NCBI GenBank assembly: GCA_016185185.1
Contig: JACPOD010000016.1
Coordinates: forward strand, 1 to 59,209
Length of the DNA stretch: 59,209 nt
From: Sphingobacteriales bacterium
Lineage (GTDB): Bacteria > Bacteroidota > Bacteroidia > Chitinophagales > Chitinophagaceae
Direction of reading: 5' to 3'
Under the pieces are notes generated by a model that was not told the origin of the DNA, made no database searches, and saw only the letters and a program-made list of their open reading frames with translations. Each line of letters starts with the position of its first letter. Position 1 is the first letter of the stretch. Position numbers and translations under genes: made by a program. Below are positions 41,270 through 51,100 of the stretch, one piece after another.

Positions 41270-42190
41270 ATGAGTTTACTCAGTCCTGCACCAGGATGGT
41301 ATCATAAAAAAATATCCAGGGACGAAAGGATGTGGCTGGTGATTGCCCTCCTGCTGTGCATTATGTTATTTATATGGATGGTGATGTGGCATGTATATGG
41401 CAAACAAAACCCATCTAATATTACTTACCGCACCAATACCATAGAATTTGCCAACCTCAGCGAAGCCTATATCAAAAAAAATATGGTGGGCCTGGATAAA
41501 GGGATACCGGTAGTAAGACCGGAACCCAACAGTGATGTTATTGTGATGGGACAAATGTGGCGCTGGAGCCCGGTGCTTATTCTTCAGAAAGATGAATCTT
41601 ATAACCTGCATATATCTTCAAAAGATGTGATGCACGGATTTTCCATACAACCGGTTAATATGAATTTCCAGATTTATCCCGGTTACGATTATGTATTAAA
41701 GTTTAAGCCAACTGAAACAGGCGAGTATAAAATTATCTGTAATGAATTTTGCGGCATCGGCCACCATACCATGATTGGAAAAATTGTGGTGATTGAAAAA
41801 GAGGAAGACCTGAAATTATATGGGTATGAAAATTTTAAAAAAGCACCTGCAGTTACCCCGGTTAAAAAAGATGAAAAATTATCTGAAACAGAAATGGCAT
41901 TGATGGGTGAGCAGGTTTATACATTAAAAGGCTGTGGCGCCTGTCATAAAACGGATGATACCTACCAAATTGCCCCAAGCTGGAAAGGTCTTTTTGGAAA
42001 AGAAGAAAAAGTAATGGAGAATGGAAAAGAAATTTCGGTAAAAGTTGATGAAGCATATATCAGGGAATCAGTTAAAACCCCGCAACAAAAAATAACAGTG
42101 GGTTTTGAAAAAACACCCATGCCCTTATTTCCGCTTACAGATGAAGAGATTGATCTGCTGATTGCTTATATGAAAACACTAAAAAAATAA
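41270..42190 (+). CDS. CuA subunit II fused to cytochrome c (NorS/CoxB-like)
   Basis: A 306-residue electron-input subunit. One TM (about residues 21-40) is followed by a cupredoxin domain with the complete CuA ligand set: H122 (DVMHGF), then C157, E159, C161, H165 and M168 in CNEFCGIGHHTM. A C-terminal cytochrome c domain with CGACH (222-226) and a TPMPLFPLT Met region follows, as in caa3-type oxidases. With the next genes it forms the order subunit II, subunit I, SenC described for CuA-type NO reductases (norSY-senC). Confidence 0.88.
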   Translation: MSLLSPAPGWYHKKISRDERMWLVIALLLCIMLFIWMVMWHVYGKQNPSNITYRTNTIEFANLSEAYIKKNMVGLDKGIPVVRPEPNSDVIVMGQMWRWSPVLILQKDESYNLHISSKDVMHGFSIQPVNMNFQIYPGYDYVLKFKPTETGEYKIICNEFCGIGHHTMIGKIVVIEKEEDLKLYGYENFKKAPAVTPVKKDEKLSETEMALMGEQVYTLKGCGACHKTDDTYQIAPSWKGLFGKEEKVMENGKEISVKVDEAYIRESVKTPQQKITVGFEKTPMPLFPLTDEEIDLLIAYMKTLKK

Positions 42191-42208
42191 CTCAAAAAAA
42201 ATTAAGCT

Positions 42209-43876
42209 ATGTTTCGTACATGCGATATAACCGGGTTTAAAGTTGACCTGCAATCCCAAAAGCTCATCCGTGTTAATGCGGTTTTTGCAGTTATTTCTTT
42301 ATTGTTAGCTGTAACAGCAGCTATCTTACTTGTTTTTACCAGGTACCAGCCCGTTCATTTATTAGGGGCCGAATGGTATTACCGGCTTGTAACATTTCAT
42401 GGATTAAATGCACTTATCTTCTGGATAGTATTTTTTGAAATTGCCGGGTTATATTTTGGCTCCACTGTTGTTCTGAATACAAGGTTCTGTGCACCAAAGC
42501 TTGGCTGGTTATCTTTTATACTGATGGTAGCCGGGTTGATTATGTCAAATATCATCATCCTGGCAGGTAAGGCTGATGTGATGCTTACCTCTTATACACC
42601 ACTCAAAGCACACCCCTTATATTATTTGGGAATAATACTTTTTGCCGTGGGTGCTTTACTGGGCGTTATATTATTTTTTGGGAACCTGATGATTGCCCGC
42701 AGGGAAAAATCATACGGTGATACCTTGCCGCTCTTTACTTATGGTTTAATGGCAGCCGCTATCATTGCTGTAATTACACTGGCTACCGGGGCCATTATTT
42801 ATATCCCCACATTTTTATGGTCACTTGGGCTGATTCAAAATATTGATGCGGGTATGTATAAACTTATCTGGTGGGGGCTGGGCCACTCTTCGCAACAGAT
42901 TAATGTGGCCGCCATGGTTTCCATCTGGTATCTTGTTTCATTTCTTTCACTGGGGGGCACTTCCATTAATGAACGTGTATCCAGAACTGCTTTTTTCTTA
43001 TATATCCTTTTCATCTGTTTGGCTTCTGCGCATCACTTGTTAACTGATCCGGGTGTAAGTAATGCATGGAAGGTTTGGAATACCAGTTATGCTATGTATT
43101 TAGCCGTTCTTGCTTCCATGATTCATGCATTTGCAGTGCCTTCCTCTATGGAATCGGCACAGCGGAGATGGGGATATAATAAAGGATTATTTCAATGGCT
43201 GTCAAAAGCCCCATGGGGCAACCCTGCTTTTTCATCTATTGTTTTAGCCATCATCGGATTTGGTTTTATTGGTGGGACTACCGGTGTAATATTCGGAATG
43301 GAACAAACCAATATTATTGTTCATAATACTTTAGCCATTCCCGGCCACTTTAAAGGAACAGTTGTTATTGGCACCACCCTTACTTTTATGGGTGTTACAT
43401 ACTATCTCATCCCGCTTATATTCAGAAGAAAAATTGTTGCATTTAAACTGGTTAAATGGCAACCATGGATGTTTTTCATTGGCATAGCTTTATTGTCAAT
43501 ATCAATGATTGTATTGGGACAGATGGGTGTGCCCCGCCGGCATTGGGACTCCACTTTCTCCGGTGGCCCTTTTACACACAACTTTAACCCGGCAGTTGAT
43601 TTTTTCTGGGTACTGATGATGTTAGGCGGAACCCTTGCATTTTTAGCTACTGTTATCTGGATACTGGTTGTTGTTATCTCGGTTTTCTTTGGACCAAAAG
43701 TGAATGGGCCGCAGGATATGCAGTTACCCATTTCTCCATTGGCGCCAGCGGGTAAAGAGCATAAAGGATATGAAGCCCCGGGTACATTAATACTGACCTT
43801 AATATTTTTACTGGTATTCCTGGCGCTGTTTTTCTTAAACTGGAAATGGTTGGCTGCCACCTGGAATGTAAACTGA
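42209..43876 (+). CDS. Haem-copper subunit I lacking the active-site Tyr (CuA-type NO reductase candidate)
   Basis: A 555-residue, roughly 13-helix catalytic subunit most like B-family oxidases. Ligands found: H64 (low-spin haem), H226, H275 and H276 (metal B site) and H380 (high-spin haem, IPGHFK). In helix VI the oxidase motif HPxxY is GHSSQQ (residues 225-230), so the cross-linked Tyr is replaced by Gln, which argues against O2 reduction and for NO reduction. In helix X the second low-spin ligand (GHFH in oxidases) is Lys382. The substrate assignment is inference from these changes and the norSY-senC-like order. Confidence 0.75.
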   Translation: MFRTCDITGFKVDLQSQKLIRVNAVFAVISLLLAVTAAILLVFTRYQPVHLLGAEWYYRLVTFHGLNALIFWIVFFEIAGLYFGSTVVLNTRFCAPKLGWLSFILMVAGLIMSNIIILAGKADVMLTSYTPLKAHPLYYLGIILFAVGALLGVILFFGNLMIARREKSYGDTLPLFTYGLMAAAIIAVITLATGAIIYIPTFLWSLGLIQNIDAGMYKLIWWGLGHSSQQINVAAMVSIWYLVSFLSLGGTSINERVSRTAFFLYILFICLASAHHLLTDPGVSNAWKVWNTSYAMYLAVLASMIHAFAVPSSMESAQRRWGYNKGLFQWLSKAPWGNPAFSSIVLAIIGFGFIGGTTGVIFGMEQTNIIVHNTLAIPGHFKGTVVIGTTLTFMGVTYYLIPLIFRRKIVAFKLVKWQPWMFFIGIALLSISMIVLGQMGVPRRHWDSTFSGGPFTHNFNPAVDFFWVLMMLGGTLAFLATVIWILVVVISVFFGPKVNGPQDMQLPISPLAPAGKEHKGYEAPGTLILTLIFLLVFLALFFLNWKWLAATWNVN

Positions 43877-43910
43877 AAATCCAATACAATGAAAAACTTA
43901 CAGTTTATGC

Positions 43911-43938
43911 AAAACTCCGGGCTACCACGGAGTTTTTT
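43911..43938 (+). terminator. Terminator or attenuator before the SCO gene
   Basis: AAAACTCCG and CGGAGTTTT (9-bp stem, 8-nt loop) followed by a T-run, in the 74-bp gap after the catalytic subunit. The SCO gene starts 12 nt later, so read-through may set its dose. Confidence 0.7.
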
Positions 43939-43950
43939 AATCTTGTTTAA

Positions 43951-44697
43951 ATGAGTGGTTTAAAAAAAATACTAATCCTGAGCTGCTGGTTTTTTTTATG
44001 CAGTTTTAAATTCCCCGATGAAAAAAAATTCTTATCATTAAAAACTGCGGATATTACCGTGTTTGATGCAGTTGGTAACAGGTTTAAATTATTTTCTTTA
44101 TTAAGGGGCAAGCCATTCATTATATGCCCCGTTTATACCAACTGTCCGTCGGTATGTGGTATTATAAGTAATGGCACAAAAAAAGCAATCACTGAATTAG
44201 GGACGCTGGGAAAAGATTTTACCATGGTAAGTTTTTCCTTTGACAGCAGTGATAACGAAAAAAACCTTGCCGCTTATGAAAGCCGTTGGGATATGGATGG
44301 CAAAAACTGGAAAACAATTTCTGCATCCGGCGAAAATATTAAACGGCTGCTGTCGTCAATAGACTTTGAATATGATTATAACCCGGTAACAAAAGAATTT
44401 GATCATCCGTCTTTACTTGTTGTGCTTACCCCCAGCGGAAGGATTTCAAGATATATTTATGGTATTAACCCTTCTAAAAAGGATATAAAACTGGCCGTGA
44501 TAGAAGCTGCCGCTGAAAAAACAAGCCCCGGGATTATAAATGGTTTTTATCTTAAATGCTTTGCTTACGACCCCCTTACAAAGACCTATAAATTAGACTG
44601 GGGTTTTATTATATCCACGTTTGCAGGCCTGCTGATGATTGGCATTGTTTGCGGCATTTTTATAAATTCCTTTATCCTATCAAAAAAAGCAGGATGA
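43951..44697 (+). CDS. SCO1/SenC copper chaperone with C-terminal membrane helix
   Basis: SCO proteins deliver copper to CuA sites. The 248-residue product has a signal/anchor N-terminus, the copper motif CPSVC (C65, C69) in the family's thioredoxin fold, and the distal His152 in FDHPSLLVVL. An additional hydrophobic helix at about 217-240 is unusual for the family. It ends in an ATGA overlap with the next gene. It matches the third gene of the norSY-senC arrangement and presumably matures the CuA subunit upstream. Confidence 0.85.
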   Translation: MSGLKKILILSCWFFLCSFKFPDEKKFLSLKTADITVFDAVGNRFKLFSLLRGKPFIICPVYTNCPSVCGIISNGTKKAITELGTLGKDFTMVSFSFDSSDNEKNLAAYESRWDMDGKNWKTISASGENIKRLLSSIDFEYDYNPVTKEFDHPSLLVVLTPSGRISRYIYGINPSKKDIKLAVIEAAAEKTSPGIINGFYLKCFAYDPLTKTYKLDWGFIISTFAGLLMIGIVCGIFINSFILSKKAG

Positions 44698-46634
44698 CCA
44701 CTAAAAAAAACAGGCAGCCTTTTCCTGAAGAACGTACCCGCGGGCACCGGTTGTTTCAAAAATTTTCTTCGTGGTTCGGGAAAATTTATTCTACTGAACT
44801 GAACCCTTTTTATCATTTAGGGGATATTGCCATCCTGCTTTTTACCATCGCCAGTATTTCCGGCATCTATATTTTTATTTTTTACAATGTAAACCCGCTG
44901 CATGCATGGGAATCAGTAGAAGCTATTTCCAAAAATTATTTTAACGGATGGATGAGAAACATCCATCGTTACTCATCCGACTTACTGGTTATTTTTATTA
45001 TCATGCACCTGCTGCATACGTTGATCAGCGGAAAATTCAAACGGCTTGTGTCGTGGATAAGCGGGGTGGTTTCTTTTTTAATTGTTATACTCATTGGCGT
45101 TACAGGTTTTATGCTGGTATGGGATCAAAAAGCAAAACTGACAGGTTATCTTACAGCAAAATTTTTTTCAGGTCTTCCAATTTTTGACCCATCCATTGCC
45201 GGTGCATTTCTTTTAAACGACCTGACTGTGGTAGGGGGTTTTTTTAAAGTGGCCCTGTTTGGTCATATTGCCTTTTCACTTATCACTGTTGTTGTTATCT
45301 GGATACATGTACTCCGGATTTCTAAACCAAAAATCTTTCCTCCAAAGAAATTAATTATTTATACCGTTATTGCTTTGGGGGTTATTTCCATTTTATTCCC
45401 GGTAAAAAGTGACCCGCCGGCCCAATTATCAAACCTGCCGCTACATACAACTTTCGACTGGTATTATTATTTTGGATACTACCTGATGAAGTTGTTTAAT
45501 GTATCGCAAAACTGGGCCATCATGATTGGCTCAGGTTTATTTCTTTGCATTTTACCTTATATACTCAAAAGAAAAAACAGGCCGCCGGTAAATATTGATC
45601 TTGCCAAATGTGATGCCTGCAACCTTTGTTCTTTTGATTGTCCTTATGAGGCAATTGATATGCTGATAAAAGATGGGGAGACAAAGGCAATCCTGTCGGC
45701 CGACAAATGCGTTGGTTGCGGTATTTGTATTGGTTCATGCAGGGAGCATGCTATTACACATCCACAGTTTCCGGTACTTAATCTTGCTGCTCAAAACAAA
45801 AAAGATATTACGGTTTTCACCTGCAGTTATTTTCCTGACCCTTCTTTCCCGGGTGATTTAAGCATCGAACATTATAAAGTACCCTGCCTTGGCAGTGTAA
45901 TGCCCAAAGATGTGCAAAGGATACTTGATAATAACAGCAAGGCTGTTGCCCTGCTGGGTTGCGAAGATTGTTATTACCGCTACGGTAAAACATGGACGAT
46001 TAAAAAATTTTTACGAAAAAGGGCCCCGGCATTTTCAAAAAAATATGATGCTTCCCGTGTACAGTTGTTAACCATAACAAAATACAGTAAAGAAAAACTC
46101 AGCTCATTTTATCAATCACTGGATGAAAATACCGGTAAGGAAAATAAGTTATCCCTCTTTGATAATATAAAAATAAAACCTGTTTTTTCCGTACTTATTT
46201 TATCGGCTTTTTTTGCATTAATGGTGCCGCTGAGCAGTACCGTTATTCATTTTTTTAATCCCACTGAAAAAACGCTGATTGTAAATTTCAAATACATATC
46301 GGGTCCAACGGAATACGATCAGTCAGTATCCTCAGAAAAACATATGCAAACACTAAACCCGGTGGTGAAAAGAAGGAGCCCTGTTATGCTAAAAGTTTAT
46401 TCCTCCGCAAACAAATCGCTTCTTTATGAAAAAGAATACAGGCCGAGGGGATTAAGACAGGATATTGCCATGTTTATCTACACCCAGCTTATCATCAGGG
46501 AAGATTATGTGGATGTTGAACTCACCGAAACTGCTTTTCCGGATAAAAAATACCTTATTGAAAAAGTTGGCCTCAAAAAAGGGGACGGAACTTTTGTTGT
46601 GTTTAAAGATAATAACCTGGAGTTGGCAAAATAA
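44694..46634 (+). CDS. Cytochrome b - 2x4Fe-4S ferredoxin - MvhD-like fusion protein
   Basis: A 646-residue multidomain protein. Residues 35-220 form a cytochrome b/b6 four-helix core with two HX13H pairs (H91/H105 and H191/H205) for two b haems. A further helix pair follows, then a bacterial ferredoxin domain (C306, C309, C312, C316; C339, C342, C345, C349). Next is an MvhD/FrhD-like domain with C377, C398, C423 and C426, then one TM (about 497-520) and a C-terminal beta domain. This looks like an electron-transfer hub between ferredoxin or another donor and the quinone or CuA subunit. The start is the ATG overlapping the SCO stop. No described complex with this exact order is known to me. 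Confidence 0.78.
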   Translation: MTTKKNRQPFPEERTRGHRLFQKFSSWFGKIYSTELNPFYHLGDIAILLFTIASISGIYIFIFYNVNPLHAWESVEAISKNYFNGWMRNIHRYSSDLLVIFIIMHLLHTLISGKFKRLVSWISGVVSFLIVILIGVTGFMLVWDQKAKLTGYLTAKFFSGLPIFDPSIAGAFLLNDLTVVGGFFKVALFGHIAFSLITVVVIWIHVLRISKPKIFPPKKLIIYTVIALGVISILFPVKSDPPAQLSNLPLHTTFDWYYYFGYYLMKLFNVSQNWAIMIGSGLFLCILPYILKRKNRPPVNIDLAKCDACNLCSFDCPYEAIDMLIKDGETKAILSADKCVGCGICIGSCREHAITHPQFPVLNLAAQNKKDITVFTCSYFPDPSFPGDLSIEHYKVPCLGSVMPKDVQRILDNNSKAVALLGCEDCYYRYGKTWTIKKFLRKRAPAFSKKYDASRVQLLTITKYSKEKLSSFYQSLDENTGKENKLSLFDNIKIKPVFSVLILSAFFALMVPLSSTVIHFFNPTEKTLIVNFKYISGPTEYDQSVSSEKHMQTLNPVVKRRSPVMLKVYSSANKSLLYEKEYRPRGLRQDIAMFIYTQLIIREDYVDVELTETAFPDKKYLIEKVGLKKGDGTFVVFKDNNLELAK

Positions 46635-46716
46635 AAAAAAGCTTATATCATGTGCCCCTGCCTTATTTACTTCACCTGCAAAAACCTTATTGCAATTAAT
46701 TAATTCACCCGGGTTT

Positions 46717-46734
46717 AACCACCTGGTTTTTTTG
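46717..46734 (+). terminator. Weak terminator after the fusion gene
   Basis: AACCA-CC-TGGTT followed by six T, 80 nt past the stop of the fusion protein gene. The stem is short. Confidence 0.45.
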
Positions 46735-46770
46735 TATAAAAATCCCTTAATTTCCGGTTAAATTATTTTC

Positions 46771-47211
46771 ATGTTTTCAAAGGCAACTGAATATGCATTA
46801 CGGGCAGTTATTTATATTGCGCAAAAAGGCTCGGCAGAGAAAAAATTGGGCCTTGCTGAAATTGCAAAGGCAATAGACTCACCACAGTCATTTACAGCAA
46901 AAATCCTTCAGCAACTAACTTCAGGTAATAAAATAGTGAGTTCTGCCAGGGGGCCCAACGGGGGTTTTTATATTTCCGATAAGGCAAAGAAACTGCCTGT
47001 ACGTTCTGTGCTGAATGTTATGGGGGAAGGCGAAGTCCTTGAAAAATGTGTATTGGGCTTAAAACGTTGTTCAGAAGTAAACCCCTGTCCGATGCATGCA
47101 CAATACAAATTAATAAAGCCGCAACTTATAAAATTGTTTCATACAAAAACTATTCAAACGCTGGCTGATGAAATAACATCCGGGGCAAGTTTTATAGGGA
47201 ATAAAAAATAG
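46771..47211 (+). CDS. Second Rrf2-family regulator with Cys triad
   Basis: A 146-residue paralogue of the Rrf2 protein at the left end of the island. It has the wing GPNGGFYI (about residues 61-68) and the same CX6CX5C triad (CVLGLKRCSEVNPC, about 92-105). Pairing of two such regulators at the two ends of a NO gene set suggests NsrR-type control, possibly with different ligands or targets. It is transcribed away from the fusion gene end and precedes vapBC by 180 bp. Confidence 0.82.
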   Translation: MFSKATEYALRAVIYIAQKGSAEKKLGLAEIAKAIDSPQSFTAKILQQLTSGNKIVSSARGPNGGFYISDKAKKLPVRSVLNVMGEGEVLEKCVLGLKRCSEVNPCPMHAQYKLIKPQLIKLFHTKTIQTLADEITSGASFIGNKK

Positions 47212-47331
47212 CCGGGAATTTCCCGCCAGTCCTGTTCTTTTATGTGAGAAAGAATAGTTGAACCGGCAATAACCCTATTAACGCAATCTCTCTGATTTCC
47301 CGGTTATACAAAAGTTTCCAAAATAAATTAA

Positions 47332-47360
47332 GTAATACTTTTTTATTTTGTAATACTTTT
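47332..47360 (+). promoter_or_regulatory. Tandem GTAATACTTTT repeat upstream of vapB
   Basis: Two exact copies of GTAATACTTTT with 18-nt period, 29 nt before the antitoxin start, overlapping a TACTTTTG sequence that fits the -7 consensus. The arrangement suits autoregulation by the VapBC complex. Confidence 0.5.
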
Positions 47361-47388
47361 GTACTTTGAGGTAACTAAATTAAAAAGT

Positions 47389-47661
47389 ATGGAAACGTCC
47401 ATCTTAACTTCAAAGGGGCAATTGCTAATACCAAGGCGGTTGAGAAAAAAATATGGTATTGAAGCCGGTGTAAAAGTTATTTTTGAAGAAACGGATGCAG
47501 GGGTGGTTATACGCCCCATCAATGAAGATTATTTTAAAACCTTTCGGGGCATCTTGTCGGCAACCGGGAAACTTAAAGCAGAAATGAGGGCATGGAAAGA
47601 AGAAGAAAAAAAACTGGAAGACCGGAAGTTGAATTTGCATAAATCACTTAAAAGAAAATAG
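47389..47661 (+). CDS. vapB: AbrB/MazE-type antitoxin
   Basis: A 90-residue DNA-binding antitoxin with the SpoVT/AbrB swapped-hairpin motif: TSILTSKGQLLIPRRLRKKYG (residues 3-23, read in parts), then GVKVIFEETDAGVVIRPI. The C-terminal half is charged and would cover the toxin. The ATG at 47389 is preferred to one 30 nt upstream inside the promoter region. It is 4 bp upstream of the PIN toxin gene. Confidence 0.85.
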   Translation: METSILTSKGQLLIPRRLRKKYGIEAGVKVIFEETDAGVVIRPINEDYFKTFRGILSATGKLKAEMRAWKEEEKKLEDRKLNLHKSLKRK

Positions 47662-47665
47662 CAAT

Positions 47666-48070
47666 ATGGCAAATTATGTGTTAGACAGTTTTGCGTTACT
47701 GGCTTTCTTTCGTGATGAACCGGGTGCCGATGTGGTAGAAAAATTATTAAACGAAGCCGCCGCAGATAAGCATGAGTTATACTTAAGCGCAGTGAATGCA
47801 GGCGAGGTGTATTATATGAGTTACCGTAAAGACGGCGCAGCCAAAGCTATTCTTGTTTGGCAAGCCATTAAAAAACTCCCCCTGCATATTGTAAATGCAG
47901 ATTTGGATTTTGTTTTGTATGCAGCAAAAATTAAAGCGGGTCACAAACTTTCTTATGCAGATGCTTTTGCTGCTGCTTTGACAATAAATAGAAAAGCGGT
48001 ATTAATAACTGGTGATGATGAGTTTGAAATTTTGATTGGTGAAGCTAACTTTAAAGTGAAATATATTTAA
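47666..48070 (+). CDS. vapC: PIN-domain toxin
   Basis: A 134-residue PIN-domain ribonuclease. The acidic active site is visible: D7 (VLDSFALLAFF), E47 (NAGEVYY), D99 (SYADAFAAAL) and D117 or D118 (LITGDDEFE). Such toxins cleave tRNA or rRNA when the antitoxin is lost. It is coupled to the antitoxin gene. The target is unknown. Confidence 0.87.
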   Translation: MANYVLDSFALLAFFRDEPGADVVEKLLNEAAADKHELYLSAVNAGEVYYMSYRKDGAAKAILVWQAIKKLPLHIVNADLDFVLYAAKIKAGHKLSYADAFAAALTINRKAVLITGDDEFEILIGEANFKVKYI

Positions 48071-48087
48071 CGAAAGTGGATAAAACC

Positions 48088-48119
48088 AAAGGGAACACCT
48101 CCCGGCATTCCCTTTTTGT
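48088..48119. terminator. Terminator between vapC and nifJ
   Basis: AAAGGGAA and TTCCCTTT (8-bp stem, 12-nt loop) with T-run on the right and an A-rich left flank, between convergent genes. Confidence 0.75.
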
Positions 48120-48143
48120 TCTTACATCAGCTTGCTAAATTGA

Positions 48144-51100
48144 CTATAAAGATTTTAATGCATTTATCTTTTCCCAGCGGTGCTTAATTCCTTCATTGGC
48201 TAAATCAAGGAACTCATGCGCTTTTTCCGGGGCAGTGTTTTTAATTACAGTAAATCTATTTTCATGATACATAAATTCATCCAATGGTACAGAGGGGTCT
48301 TTACTATCAAGTACAAAACGTTGCCCCTGTTCTTTCAATGGATTGAAACGGAACAATGGCCAGTAACCGGATTTAACTGCCAACTCCTGCTGGTCTAAGC
48401 CATGACACATATCGTATCCATGTGCAATACAGTGACTGTAAGCAATAATGATAGATGGACCAGGATATGCTTCTGCTTCCAGTATGGTTTTTAACGCATG
48501 TACATCATTGGCACCCATCGCAATTTCTGCTACAAAAGCATTACCGTGGGCTATGGCCTGCATCGCCAAATCTTTCTTGCCGGTTGTTTTACCTTTTACT
48601 GAAAATTTAGCGCTGGCGCCCAATGGAGATGATTTTGATTTCTGTCCGCCCGTATTAGAATAAACTTCTGTATCGAGCACCAATATGTTTATGTTTTCTC
48701 CGGTAGAAAGTACGTGGTCTAATCCGCTAAAGCCAATATCATAAGCCCAGCCATCACCACCCACAATCCAAACGGATTTATGTTCTAAGAAACCAGCTAC
48801 CTGTGATAACAGTTTAGCACTCGGCTTATCAATATTCTTAATGATGGATTTTAATTGATTTACATTCTTCCGCTGAGTGATTACTTCCGCTTCGGTTGCT
48901 TCTACATTGGTTAATATGGCATCCACTAATTCATTACCTACATCATCTTTCAATGATTTAAGTAAGGAAATAGCGTATTCCCGTTTTTTATCAGTAGCCA
49001 GTTTCAATCCCAATCCAAATTCAGCATTGTCTTCAAAGAGTGAGTTGGCCCAGGCTGGTCCGAGACCTTCATCATTCTTTGCCCATGGTGTGCTTGGTAA
49101 GTTTCCACCAAAGATGGAAGAGCAGCCAGTAGCATTGGCCACAATCATCCTGTCGCCAAACAATTGGGTGAGTAATTTCAAATACGGAGTTTCACCGCAA
49201 CCACTGCATGCACCGGAGAACTCAAATAATGGTTCGAGTAATTGAGAGCCTTTAACAGTAGAACGGTTCACTCTTGTACGGTCAATATCCGGTAAGCCAA
49301 TAAAGAAATTCCAGTTTTCTTTTTCTGTTTCTTTCAATGGCATTACATCTTGCATGTTGATGGCTTTATGCCCCGGTTGGGTTTTACTTTCAATAGGACA
49401 AACTTCCACACAAAGATTACAACCGGTACAATCTTCCACTGCAACCTGCAGTGTGTAAGATTCCTGGTCTTTAAAAAATTCTTTACCAACAGGCGCTACA
49501 TGTTTAAAAAATGACGGTGCATCTTTTAATAAATCATTACTATAAACTTTTGGACGGATAGCAGCATGCGGACAAACAAAATAACATTTACCGCACTGGG
49601 AACATAAATCAGCATCCCATACCGGAACTTGCTCGGCAATATTCCGCTTTTCGTATTTAGTAGTGGCAGATGGATACGTTCCATCAGCAGGAAATGCACT
49701 AACCGGTAATTCATCACCTTCACCGGCAATAATTTTTCCTAATACCATTTGCACAAAGTCAGGTGCATTTTTAGATACAGCCGGTTCAATTTCTTTTGTA
49801 CCGATGCTGTAACCAGTATAATCAACGAGTGAAAGATTTTCGAGTGTTTTATCAACTGCCACAAAGTTCTTCTGTACCACTTCTTCGCCCTTACGTCCGT
49901 AAGATTTGCGGATGGCTTTCTTAATATATTCAATCGCTTCATCCTTTGGCATTACATTAGAAATAGCAAAGAAGCAGGTTTGCAGGATGGAATTGATCCT
50001 TGAACCCATGCCTGTTTCCTTCGCTACTTTGGAAGCATTGATAACATATAACTTGAGTTGCTTGTGCACAATTTCTTCCTGTATTTTTTTAGGCAGATGG
50101 TTCCACACCTCTTCTGTTGCAAATGGTGCATTCAATAAGAAAGTGGCTTCATGCTGTACATCTTTTAAAATATCATATTTTTCTAAATAGTTGAAATGGT
50201 GACAGGCAACAAAGTTGGCTGAGTTAATTAGATAAGTAGAACGAATTGGTTTATGACTGAAACGTAAGTGAGATACGGTTAATGAACCAGATTTTTTAGA
50301 GTCATACACAAAATAACCCTGTACATAGTCATCAGTTTCTTCACCAATAATTTTAATCGTATTCTTATTCGCACTTACGGTACCATCGGCACCCAGTCCA
50401 AAGAAAAGTCCACGGAACAAATGCTGATCTTCTAATGAAAACAGTTTATCATATTTCAAACTGGTATGGGTAACATCATCTTCAATACCAATAGTAAAGT
50501 GATTCTTGGGTTGTTCTTTTTTCAGTTCATCAAAAATAGCTTTCACCATACCCGGTGTAAACTCTTTGGATGATAAACCATACCGTCCGCCAATCACTTT
50601 TGCTTTCCTGTTTTCATCGCTTTCATTCAATGCATTGATAACATCCATGTACAATGGTTCACCAATGGCATTGGGTTCTTTACAACGGTCAAGCACTGCA
50701 ATTTTAGAAACAGATGCCGGCAATGCCTCCATAAAATGTTTCAATGAGAAAGGACGATAGAGATGCACTTCTAATACACCCACTTTTTCACCCTGCTTAT
50801 TTAAGTAATCAACTGTTTCCTGCACAGCTCCTGCACCAGAACCCATGATGATGATGATGCGTTCTGCATTAGTATCACCATAATAGCCGAATAATTTATA
50901 GGAACGTCCGGTAAGAGCTTCAAACTTATTCATCATTTCTTCCACAATCGCCGGAACATTCCAGTGATACTGGTTACAGGCTTCCCTGCTTTGAAAAAAC
51001 ACATCCGGGTTTTGTGCCGTACCACGGATGAAAGGGTTTTCAGGATTTAATGCACGGTGACGGTGACGGGCCACTGCCTCCATATCAATCATCTGCTTAA

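Noticed and set aside
42209-43876. Cytochrome c oxidase (O2-reducing) of the caa3 type
   Set aside because: Subunit II looks like caa3, but the catalytic subunit lacks the HPxxY tyrosine and the last haem ligand, so O2 reduction is unlikely.
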